Positions 10,105 through 20,882 of a stretch of 64,000 bases of DNA are shown here, in pieces (positions within the stretch are counted from its first letter, which is position 1; every line of letters begins with the position of its first letter). The notes below the pieces were generated by a model. The model saw only the letters and a program-made list of their open reading frames with translations. It did not search any database and was not told where the DNA came from. Source of the DNA: Membranipora membranacea (lineage: Eukaryota > Bryozoa > Gymnolaemata > Cheilostomatida > Membraniporidae). The position numbers were made by a program, and so were the translations under genes. The stretch lies in contig OU612069.1 of the NCBI GenBank assembly GCA_914767715.1, forward strand, positions 4,900,001-4,964,000, in the 5' to 3' direction.

Positions 10105-13100
10105 CTGTAATAGTAATTGTAATTTGTTATGGTCCAACATTGATTTCCAACAGCAATACTTGGGAACTTTTGAGTTCTAGTTAGGCTTTTGAGGCCAACC
10201 GATCACTTGAATCACTTGATCATTGAAATCAATATTCATCATCATTATTAAACATGTAAAAAGAAATGTCAATGATACCGGCAGTACGGCTTCCTCTTTT
10301 TAGCTAATTCTTAATTGCTGCACTAAGCAAGCAAAATACTTTATCATTGAAACGTCAAACCTGAGGTTTGTGGAGTTCCGATTAACATAAACAAGTCATG
10401 CTCCCTGGTAACATATCAGATTCAAAAACTGTTCATATGACAGTCTATGATCGAAAAACCTCATTTAATGATTTCTTTTAAACAATAATTATAAGAGTCT
10501 CCATGTCTATTTGCAATGTGGTCTGATATAAGAATCAACTCTGAAACGAAACAAAGTGTATGCCCGTTATGGTCATAGAATAATTAAATGCATATTTTTT
10601 CTCACCATGTTTGACACCAACTAGACTACTTACTGATAACAAGGTCACCTGTTGTTTTGATACTTGTCTGCTTGCAGATGCTGAGTCAGGTTTATCAGGC
10701 CTAGCCTATAGTCGCATCCTTGCATAAGTGGCTTTTGACCTGAAAATGAATGATGGAGTGGTAGAGCGGTTCAGCAAAATCCGTTGAAAAGAACAAGATG
10801 TGAATAACAAAGATGTTTAGGTAAGAGCCTCCCCAAACATGACCGATATCTCTCAACCTCAATCAAGCATTTATGTGAGGATGTCGTCCATCGAGATCAT
10901 TATAGTTATATTTGTGCCAAGGTTCAAAAACTTTGAGCGTGACCTCTGTGTCAGCTTTGTCATCAGATCATGTAAAACAGAATATCTCCACTCATCTATT
11001 CTTTTGTCCAGCTAATAGTGAAGCTCAATGCACTAAGTGTCACTCAAAAATAGGGAGTCATTTATATGACCCACAAAAAATCATGTCTTAAATCCTCTTA
11101 AATAATCATGTTGGGCATCCTCAACCCAATAGTAATTAATGGTAGATAAAATAGCCTGACATGGTCGGACATCTCCGATGCAAAGATCTGCCCTACACAC
11201 TGATAGCCACTATATATGTGTATAAATATATATATTTATATCTTTCATTAAACTTGCCATACAGACTTTAAAATTTCAGGAGGCTTGCTCTAATTATTTA
11301 TTTATGACATACTAACTACATAGAGGGTGACCATATATCGTGCCTTCTAGCTTAAATGCCACCGTGACAACACTAAATTATTGAAATTATCTCTCAAGTC
11401 AGACTTATGCTCTCTTTTCACAAGGATAAACAACTCTACACCTGGTTATATATAGAAAATACATTGAAGGTTCGGAGTTGTCCTACTACAAAAAAGAAAA
11501 GAAAGAAATCTTGCCTAACAGGAAACACATGAACAAGTGGCCATGCTTTCTTTTGCAAATAGATTGTGCTTGCTCTCTGCAGCAAATCACACACACAATA
11601 CAAGGGCTTATGGGCTGTGGGCATGGATCCCGCATGGATAATAATATCAAATAGGATGTAACATAGCACCATAGCACATAGCACCACTGGTAGCAGAAAT
11701 AGTTCTTGAGTGGAGCAATGTTATATGCTATGGTCAATCAAGCCATGTGGTAATGGTATACGGCAGTGTAGGTTGGTGGTATCTAATCCTGTTGGTTGAA
11801 CCATGATGATGGTGGTGGTGGACGTAGTGGTGGTGGTGATGATGCTGATAATGACTTATTATAATAATAGTTATTATAATTGTTATATTATCATTATTAG
11901 CAACATTAGGCTATTATATGCACATTGGTAGCAGGGTAGTACTAGTAGCAAGGAGTACTCCTTGGTAGTAGTTAGGCAAAACAAGTCCAAAATTGAACCT
12001 AGAATGAGAGATTCTAAAACCGTCTAGTCTGACCAATTGAAGTGTCCTGATTCCAAATCTGGTTACAGTTTTCTTCTAGGCCTAGTGGATCACTAGATAC
12101 AGGAGCTGGAAACCATTCCAACTTATGTGAAAGTCTCATATAAGTTTACTATATGTTTTATATAAGGATTATCATTGAGCGAAATTCGCAAAATTATGAA
12201 GTACGACTCTGGAGCCCAATATCTCGGCTTCTAAGGTACCTAGATTCGAATTTCAACTTCCTGTGGGTGCGGAAGACCTTGACCTTGACCTTGACAACCT
12301 CCAAGTTGAATTTTGACTCTAGGACTCTTAGATTTTCCACAATCGGCCGTTTTATACACTAAGCTATCACCTGCGATTTGGGGACATATTATTTCAATGC
12401 AAAGTTTTGTGCATTATGCACACTACTAACTGGAGTATTTGTAGTGCCTATAGTAGTAGAAGTTGTAGCAGCCAGGCCTGCCAACATCCAACCTCAGACT
12501 GGGGTATTGGAGCAATGATATAAATTGATTGGAGTGAGATTTCACAGTCAGAGAAATTATTCTCCAAATGATCATGATGCTGATATAATCTCACTCATAA
12601 ATCATAGCCACTGTTTGCGTATGCTGACATCATTTCACCACTCTGTATTTCGCTACTACCACATTATTTTTAAGGGCTTGGGGAAGGGTGTTTGTGGTTT
12701 GGGCTATTTGATTTGTGGTTTGGTCAATTTGAGCTTGGGGTAGTGGCGAAATGTTATTGGCGAAATGTGTCGCGTTCACTGTTTTCAGTGGGGGATCGGG
12801 CTGGGCTGTAGATTGTTCACAGCTAAGCAGCAGTTATGTTTCCCTTTCATTAGATCTACGATCTCCCTCTAGCCATTCATTCACCACCACTGTCACAGGC
12901 ATTCGTATGGTGTTTGGCACCTGACAATAGCTTGACACAGACTGGTTGTTGGCCAATGGCTACTGCATAAAAAAGGTATCATCCATTTGGGGCAGTTTGG
13001 GGCCCCAGGGGTTCAGCCCTCAAAAAAACATACACCATGCTCAAGTCATTTTCAAAGTCTAGGGGGGCCTTCTAACGTCAACGTATCCTTTTTGGTCTGA

Positions 13101-13205
13101 GTAGTAAAATGCTTCTTGGCACAAATAAAAGCATCTACAAAGAAACGAACGTGAGAAATGGCTGCTCTGAATGAGTAAATATTGTGTGAATACTTTATTT
13201 TCAGG
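10105..13205. other. Long gene-free stretch, probably intron of the minus-strand gene
   Basis: Nothing here looks coding. It holds a GGTGGT-rich microsatellite (11801-11848), a (TTGACC)n run at about 12275-12296, AT-rich simple sequence near 11210-11245, and a weak tRNA-like patch at 12150-12375 (minus strand, TAGCTTAGTGTATAA box), perhaps a decayed SINE. If the 32.35-8.45 kb gene model is right, this is part of its largest intron. Confidence 0.4.
11801..11848. repeat. GGT/GAT-rich microsatellite
   Basis: Imperfect runs of ggtggtggtg and gatgat triplets in non-coding DNA. No function is inferred. Confidence 0.7.
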
Positions 13206-13604
13206 ATGAGTACAAGAAAAACTCGAAAACGTGTAGCAGAGGTAAGCTGATAATAATTTAGCATTGACATTCGCATTTCGTGCTGTAATGGTGCATTAGC
13301 TGATTAATGTCTAACTGGTAAACTGCCTAACACAGCCAAAGCTTGGTTGTTTACACCTAAACAGAAAAATGTCGGTAACATTGACTCACTGGTATTGTCA
13401 TTACAGGTTTCTGTCAGTTACGAGGTAGGAGAGAATGTGTTGGCGCTCTGGCCACCGGATGGCAGATGGTACAATGCAGTTATTATAGAAGTGGTGAGCA
13501 CCAGTGGAATCAGTGAGAAATTCGATGATGGTTTCACAAGGACACTTAAAGTGCATCAAGTAAATGAGAATGGAGTAGAGTTGTGTAATGTGTACATGCG
13601 ATAA
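13206..13604 (+). CDS. Tudor/agenet-like domain protein, two-exon frame
   Basis: The start ATG at 13206 opens a basic leader, MSTRKTRKRVAE, ending at a GTAAGC donor at 13242 at a codon boundary. After an acceptor at 13406 the frame continues VSVSYEVGENVLALWPPDGR, then WYNAVIIEVV, and later EKFDDGFTRTLKVHQV, stopping at 13604. The spacing of Val-x-Ala-x-Trp, D-G-x-W-Y-x-A and F-D-D-G-x-x-x-x-[LV]-x3-[QV] is that of a small Tudor-type barrel, which often reads methylated lysine or arginine. The joined product is 77 residues. Other donors exist (GTGAGC at 13494, GTGAGA near 13513, GTAAAT at 13560), so the frame may instead be spliced into the exon array that starts at 14216. A class 1-1 exon candidate at 14005-14052 would bridge the phase only with the 13513 donor. 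I cannot decide between a short protein and the N-terminus of the array gene. Confidence 0.55.
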
Positions 13605-14215
13605 AGTGAGCAGGATGTGCTTTTAAGTCATTATCCTACTGTTAAATTCAGCATAGGATCGCTATTCGTTTTGAATTAAGGTTAAAAGTGTATTAGGTAA
13701 ACTGCACTAGGACCTTTTTGTCGGTCAGGAAAGCTTTGAAGCAAGTCCACAACAGTGTCTGTCTACTTCTGTTTTCTTGAATTTGTACTATGTTTAACAA
13801 GTATTTCTCTAACAGGTGTGTCTAAGGTAAAGAATTGCTATGAGCTATGATTCATTGTTTTGAATGTTACAGTTTGATGGATTGATACCTATTATAGTTA
13901 GTATTCACGTGACAGTTATATGCTAATTTTTTGATGCGATTGCAGAAAGCTTTGTTACAATTTTGAAACCTTCACATGATGTAAAATTATGTCATAATCC
14001 ACAGGAGCTGCCATTCTTTGCCTGATAGTACTCTCCACAATAATGACTCTGGGTAAGGCGTAAGTTTAGTTGGAACATTGTCAAGTTGGGTGTTCTTTTT
14101 TTGATGGGGTGGACTCAGTGGTCAATGCTTTCCGGCTGGTTGTATTGTACTAATCGGCAGATACAGAAAATGTCGTAGATGACCTCGTGTGAATCTTGTC
14201 TTGTGTTTGTTGCAG

Positions 14216-17200
14216 ACGTAAAAACTCAGAGAACGCATAAGAATGTGAGAGATCCCGCCCCAGCTGGTCCGTTGCAGTCATCATCTGCCTCAAGGAGAGA
14301 AGTCTCTAGTAAGTATACATGTTGGCCAGAACGGAGATATGCAAATCTGATGTCTCACTACCCATTTATTTTATGCAGCCGTCAGCCATCTGCGACCTAT
14401 GAGGGGTTATTTAGCGGGAGTACACTGTAGATGCATACATAGAGACACTACGTGGTTTGAACAACCCTAGATATAATACAGGCTTAGATTCCTTCACGTG
14501 TGAACAATGATCAATTGCATTTTATTTGGACCCCCAGTATGCCTTTTTTTAAAACTATTGCAAATCTTTGTATAACTTTTCACCGTGTATAATAATGCAT
14601 AATAGTATTTGTTCGTTGGAGTTGAACCTATCTATATCAAAGATTGACATTGTTCGATGTTGACTCTTCATTTATCAAATATTTGGGATTACCTAGCCAT
14701 AATTGCAGTAGAGGATACGGTAGTGGATACAGCTACAGTATATTGAATTCACTTTATATCCATTTTGATTTAGACTATCTTACCTGCTTTTTTTTGACTC
14801 AGTGACACATGGGAAGAGTTAAGAGAAGGAACTTTCAGACCCGACAACTTTCAGTACCCATACAAATGCTGGTCAGTTGCAGTCATCATATGAGCCGAAC
14901 GCTGACAGCGGTGTACTAATTTCTTCTGCCTCTAGTAGAGAAGTCTCTAGTAAGTAAAAATGTTGGCTAGCGCAGAGATACACAAATTTGTGGCCACCCT
15001 ACCCATATTATATGTTGGCCACAGCCGTCTGCGGCCTACAATTAGGCTTTGACTTGGAATTGTCTAAGACCGCTGGTGTGTTAACTTGGAATGCTAAGGC
15101 TATGATCACTATTCACTGTACAGTCTATAGTATTGCAGGTATAGCATAACCAGAATGGGTACTTATACAATAACCTTTAGGTAGATATTATATACTCTTG
15201 TATGTACCTTTTCTTGTGTTTGTTACAGACCTAACAACTCAGAGTGCGGACAAGAATGTGAGAGAGCCAATCCCAGCTGGTCAGTTGCAGTCATCATATG
15301 AGCCGAACGCTTGCAGCGGTGTACTAATTTCTCCTGCCTCTAGTAGAGAAGTCTCTAGTAGCGAAGTCTCTAGTAAGTATATTTATGTTGGCTAGCTCAG
15401 AGATACACAACTTTGTGGCCACCCTACCCATTATATGTTGGCCACAGTCGTCTGCGGCCTACAATTAGGCTTTGATATGGAATTGTCTAAGTCCACTGGT
15501 GCTAGTGCATTAGCATGGAATGCTAAGGCTATGATCACTATTCACTGTACAGTCTATAGTATTGCAGGTATAGCATAGCCAGAATGCGTACTTATACAAT
15601 AACCTTTAGGTAGATATTCTATACTCTTGTATGTATCTTGTCTTGTGTTTGTTGCAGACCTAACAACTCAGAGTCTCAGTACGGACAAGAATGTGAGAGA
15701 GCCCATCCCAGCTGGACAGTTGCAGTCATCATATGAGCCAAACGCTGGCAGCAGTGTACTAATTTCTTCTGCATCTAGTAGAGAAGTCTCTAGTTAGTAT
15801 ATAATGTTGGCTAGCTCAGAGATACACAAATTTGTGGCCGCCCTACCCATTATATGTTGGCCACAGCCGTCTGCGGCCTACAATTAGGCTTTGACTTGGA
15901 ATTGTCTAAGACTGCTGGTGTGTTAGCTTGGAATGCTAAGGCTATGATCACTATTCACTCTACAGTATATAGTATTGCAGGTATAGCATAGCCAGAATGC
16001 GTACTTATACAATAAACTTTAGGTAGATATTCTGTACTCTTGTATGCATCTTGTCTTGTGTTTGTTGCAGACCTAACAACATAGAGTCTCAGTACGGACA
16101 AGATTGTGAGACAGCCCATCCCAGCTGGTCAGTTGCTGTCATCATATGCGCCGAACGCTGACAGCGGTGTACTCATTACTTCTGCATCTAGTAGAGAAGT
16201 CTCTAGTAAGTGTATATGTTGGCTAGCTCAGAGATACACAAATTTGTGGACACCCTACCCATTATATGTTGGCCACAGTCGTCTGCGGCCTACAATTAGG
16301 CTTTGATATGGAATTGTCTAAGTCTGCTGGTGCTAGTGCGTTAGCGTGGAATGCTAAGGCTATGATCACTATTCACTGTACAGTATATAGTATTGCAGGT
16401 ATAGCATAGCCAGAATGCGTACTTATACAAAAACCTTTAGGTAGATATTCTACACTCTTGTATGTATCTTATCTTGTGTTTGTTGCAGACCTAACAACTC
16501 AGAGTACGGACAAGAATGTGAGAGAGCCCATCCCAGCTGGTCAGTTGCAGTCATCATATGAGCCGAACGCTTGCAGCGGTGTACTAATTTCTTCTGCCTC
16601 TACTAGAGAAGTCTCTAGTAGAGAAGTCTCTAGTAAATATATATGTTGGCTAGCTCAGAGATACACAAATTTGTGACCACCCTACCCATTTTATGTTGGC
16701 CACAGTCGTCTGCGGCCTACAATTAGGCTTTGATATGGAATTGTCTAAGTCTGCTGGTGCGTTAGCGTGGAATGATAAGGCTATGACCACTATTCACTGT
16801 GCAGTATATAGTATTGCAGGTATAGCATAGCCAGAATGCGTACTTATACAATAAACTTTAGGTAGATATTCTATACTCTTCTATGTATCTTGTCTTGTGT
16901 TTGTTGCAGAACTAACAACTCAGAGTGCGGACAAGAATGTGAGAGACCCCATCCCAGATGGTCAGTTGCAGTCATCACATGAGCCGAACGCTGGCAGCGG
17001 TGTACTAATTTCTTCTGCCTCTAGTAGAGAAGTCTCTAGTAAGTATATATGTTGGCTAGCTCAGAGACACACTAATTTGTGGCCACCCTACCCATTATAT
17101 GTTGGCCACAGCCGTCTGTGGCCTCCAATTAGGCTTTGACTTGAAATTGTTTAAGTCTGCTGGTGCTAGTGCGTTAGCGTGGAATGCTAAGGCTATGATC

Positions 17201-19149
17201 ACTATTCACTGTACAGTATATAGTATTGCAGGTATAGCATAGCCAGAATGCGTACTTATACAATAACCTTTAGGTAGATATTCTCTACTCTTGTATGTAT
17301 CTTGTCTTGTGTTTGTTGCAGACCTAAGAACTCAGAGTCTAAGTACCGACAAGAATGTGAGAGAGCCCATCCCAGCTGGTCAGTTACAGTCATCGTATGA
17401 GCCGAACGCTGACAGCGGTGTACTAATTTCTTCTGCATCTAGTAGAGAAGTCTCTAGTAAGTATTTATGTTGGCTAGCTCAGAGATACACAAATTTGTGG
17501 CCACCCTACCCATTATATGTTGGCCACCGTCGTCTGCGGCCTACAATTAGGCTTTGATATGGAATTGTCTAAGTCTGCTGGTGCTAGTGCGTTAGCGTGG
17601 AATGGTAAGGCTATGATCACTATTCACTGTACAGTATATAGTATTGCAGGTATAGCATAGCCAGAATGCCTACTTACATAATAACCTTTAGGTAAATATT
17701 CTATGCTCTTGTATGCATCTTGTCTTGTGTTTGTTGCAGACCTAACAACTCAGAGTACGGACAAGAATGTGAGAGGCCCATCCCAGCTGGTCCGTTGCAG
17801 TCATCATATGAGCCAAACGCTGGCAGCGGTGTACTAATTTCTTCTGCCTCTAGTAGAGAAGTCTCTAGTAAGTATATGTGTTGGCTAGCTCAGAGATACA
17901 CAACTTTGTGGCCACCCTTCCCATTATATGTTGGCCACAGCCGTCTGCGGCCTACAATTAGGCCTTGACTTCGAACTGTCTAAGTCTGCTGGTGTGTTAG
18001 CTTTGAATGCTAAGGCTATGATCACTATTCACTGTACAATATATGGTATTGCAAGTATAGCATAGCAAGAATGCGTACTTATACAATAACCTTTAGGTAG
18101 ATATTCTATACTCTTGTATGCATCTTGTCTTGTGTTTGTTGCAGACCTAGCAACTCAGAGTACGGACAGGAATGTGAGAGGCCCATTCCAGATGGTCAGT
18201 TGAAGTCATCATATGAGCCGAACGCTGGCAGCGGTGTACTAATTTCTTCTGCCTCTAGTAGAAAAGTCTCTAGTAGAGAAGTCTCTAGTAAGTATATATG
18301 TTGGCTAGCTCAGAGATACACAAATTTGTGACCACCCTACCCATTATATGTTGGCCATCGTCGTCTGCGGCCTACAAATAGGCTTTGATATGGAATTGTC
18401 TAAGTCTGCTGGTGTGTGAGCTTGGAATGCTAAGGCTATGATCACTATTCACTGTACAGTATATAGTATTGCAGGTATAGCATAGCCAGAATGCGTACTT
18501 ATACAATAACCTTTAGGTAGATATTCTCTACTCTTGTATGTATCTTGTCTTGTGTTTGTTGCAGACCTAACAACTCAGATTCTCAGTACGGACAAGAATG
18601 TGAGAGAGCCCATCCCAGCTGGTCAGTTGCAGTCATCATATGAGCCCAACGCTGGCAGCGGTGTACTAATTTCTTCTGCCTCTAGTAGAGAAGTCTCTAG
18701 TAAGTATATATTATGTTGGCTAGCTCAGAGATACACAAATTTGTTGCCACCCTACCCATTATATGAATGCCACAGCCGTCTGCGGCCTACAATTAGGCTT
18801 TGACTTGGAATTGTCTAAGACTGCTGGTGCTAGTGCGTTAGCGTGGAATGCTAAGGCTATGATCACTATTCACTCTACAGTATATAGTATTGCAGGTATA
18901 GCATAGCCAGAATGTGTACTTATACAATAACATTTAGGTAGATATTCTATACTCTTGTATGTATCTTGTCTTGTGTTTGTTGCAGAACTAACAACTCAGA
19001 GTACGGACAAGAATGTGAGAGAGCCCATCCCAGCTGGTCAGTTGCAGTCATCATATGAGCCGAACCATGAAGATGTTCCCAGACTTTTCAATAATGCACC
19101 TGACCTTGTAGCAAACAATCCCAAACAAATTCCTTCTCAATATGCATAG
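14216..19149 (+). CDS. Tandem array of 12 homologous phase-1 exons, repeat protein of unknown function
   Basis: Twelve related exons start at 14216, 14839, 15229, 15658, 16071, 16489, 16910, 17322, 17740, 18145, 18565 and 18986. They end at 14308, 14949, 15372, 15792, 16205, 16632, 17038, 17456, 17867, 18287 and 18699, with the last running to a stop at 19149. Spacing is 390-430 bp from the third copy on, and introns are copied as faithfully as exons. Each intact exon begins with two bases of a codon and leaves one, so copies can be added or skipped without changing frame. One unit encodes about 42-47 residues: LTTQSTDKNVREPIPAGQLQ, SSYEPNAGSGVLISSASSRE, VS. The unit is hydrophilic and Ser-rich, with no recognised domain. 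The last copy loses its second half and ends in a unique tail, NHEDVPRLFNNAPDLVANNP and a further eight residues. The Tudor-like exons at 13206 may be its 5' end. Three copies are damaged (16071, 17740, 18145). Confidence 0.7.
16071..16205 (+). pseudogene. Array exon 5 with an in-frame stop codon
   Basis: Splice sites and length (135 bp) match its siblings. In the array frame, the fourth complete codon is TAG where other copies have CAG (acctaacaacatagagtc versus acctaacaactcagagt). If included in the mRNA it would end the protein. Because the exon is symmetric in phase, skipping it would restore the frame. Confidence 0.75.
17740..18287 (+). pseudogene. Array exons 9 and 10, each with the same one-base deletion
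   Basis: Exons 17740-17867 (128 bp) and 18145-18287 (143 bp) are each one base short of siblings of 129 and 144 bp. Both read gtgagaggccca where other copies read gtgagagagccca. After the deletion the first copy meets TAA near its end. The shared lesion shows the two neighbours arose from one another or were matched by gene conversion. Either exon alone would break the frame; skipping both leaves it intact. Confidence 0.75.
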
Positions 19150-19592
19150 GAATGCTTAGCAGCACAGTTTCAGGCTTGCTTTGGACAAGGAATATTTCTT
19201 GAGGAATGAACTTCCTTGCTCTTGAAAAGACAGGCGATTGTAAAACCTAACCCATTGCTTGTTTGATCTACTAATCCCAACTCCCAAGTTATGCCGGCAT
19301 CACATGATTTAATATTCAACGTAATCAAATGTAAACTTAATCATATTAGTGCAGGTGGTGTTGCATTTATCAATGTAGTCCAAAAAAATTGAAAATTGAT
19401 TTTGAGTTGCTGGTTCTAATCCAATCAGAGGTGATTATTTGATCGAGCAAACAAGTATCTGATGAAATATATTCTGTGAGACTTTTTTTTCAACTCTACA
19501 GGACAAGAGCTATCCAAGTGCGTGGTAAAAGTACGAATGGGGATACGACAGGTGTTCGTTGTTATTCCAGACTTCTTTTTACCCAAACTGGA

Positions 19593-20346
19593 ACATCTGC
19601 AGACTTGCCAACCTAATTTTTCCAAAATGAGTACAAAAATTTGCAAAATGCTTAAAAATGAGTACAAAACTCCAGGGTGCCTCAAATGACCAGAAAACGC
19701 CCCAAAAAATTTTTCGCGCTACGCGCGAAATATGCTATTATCACAGTAAGTGGTCCTTAGTAGCGTAGGAGTGCAGATCACTCAACATTAGTCTTTTTCC
19801 CTTTGCGTTGTAAGGTGCAATCTGTTAATAATAAATGTGAAGTTGTTTGTAACCTAGCCTGTCTGGACAAGACAGGCTATTTGAAACCCTGTTTGCCCAT
19901 CCTCCCTGGTTTGCCCTTGAAACACTGGGGCAGGAGATCTGAGTTATCTCACCCCAACAAGGGGGTAGACAACTTTGTTTCTCTGATTAAAGAAAAGTTG
20001 AAGTTGGCAGAACCACCATATTCTACAATGGATTACTAGTTATGTTGTGTCTCATTGAAGAAAAGTTGCAATTTGGCTCATGCAAAACTTGGACAGGTAA
20101 AAAGTCAACTGTAAATCAACATCATGGTTTTCTGCAGCCAATACCAGATTTTTAGACTATTATTTAACAATGACAACCAAGTAAACACTAAAGATAAAAG
20201 ATGCGTTTTTGATTGCCTAATTAGATGAACAGGCGTTTGGAAAACCATAAATGAGTACAACTAGCGTTTTGCGTTTAAAACTCAATTAGTGTCAAATAAG
20301 CGTTTACAAACGCTTTATGCGTACAGGTTGGCAAGTATGACATCTG
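19593..20346. mobile_element. 740-bp non-autonomous DNA transposon with inverted ends
   Basis: The left end at 19600 reads CAGACTTGCCAACCT and the right end at 20339 reads AGGTTGGCAAGTATG reversed, giving a 10-12 bp core inverted repeat. Both flanks carry acatctg (19593-19599 and 20340-20346). The 7-bp (perhaps originally 8-bp) duplication and CA-initial ends suggest a hAT-like element. There is no transposase. Inside are a perfect small hairpin (tttcgcgctacgcgcgaaa, about 19709) and repeated aaaatgagtacaaaa motifs near the left end. Confidence 0.6.
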
Positions 20347-20882
20347 GCAGCAGAGAAGAAGCACTTCTTGTTTTTTGGGTAATTACACTGTAGGCTGAAT
20401 ATATTATAGTCAATTAATGAACATCCCTATTATCTAGCAAATAGATTGTATGCCCATTGGGTATGGGAATCCTTTACAATAGTTATATCCTTGGCTGAAT
20501 GGCTTACTTACTATTGATGGTTTTGTGGAACATAGCTTATACATCATTTTTGATTTTAAACTGACTGGCAGACTGACGTTTACTAAGCAGGATCAAATCA
20601 GCCAAGCGAATCTGGCTAGCAACCAGTAAAAATCATATAAGCTATCATGTGTACCGAATTCGCCCTAATATCAAACATTGCTTGATATCATGGCGGAATA
20701 CGCTTGGTCAATTGATAGTACATGTATAGTTTCGCTCCACTAATTATTAGGGCAATTACAGTACAGATTCTCCAGTCTGTTTCTAACTTTACCAATGATC
20801 TAGCTAAGTCTATTTCATTGCTCTCACTACCTCTGCCCTGTTGTATTGTTGAACTGTTGGATGGCTTTGTGCTTACATACAG

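Noticed and set aside
13052-13276. 74-codon minus-strand frame
   Set aside because: Antisense shadow over the first exon and promoter region of the Tudor-like frame.
14216-19149. Regular 400-bp repeats as satellite DNA or a CRISPR-like array
   Set aside because: Each unit contains an open symmetric exon with acceptor and donor. Unit length and eukaryotic context exclude CRISPR.
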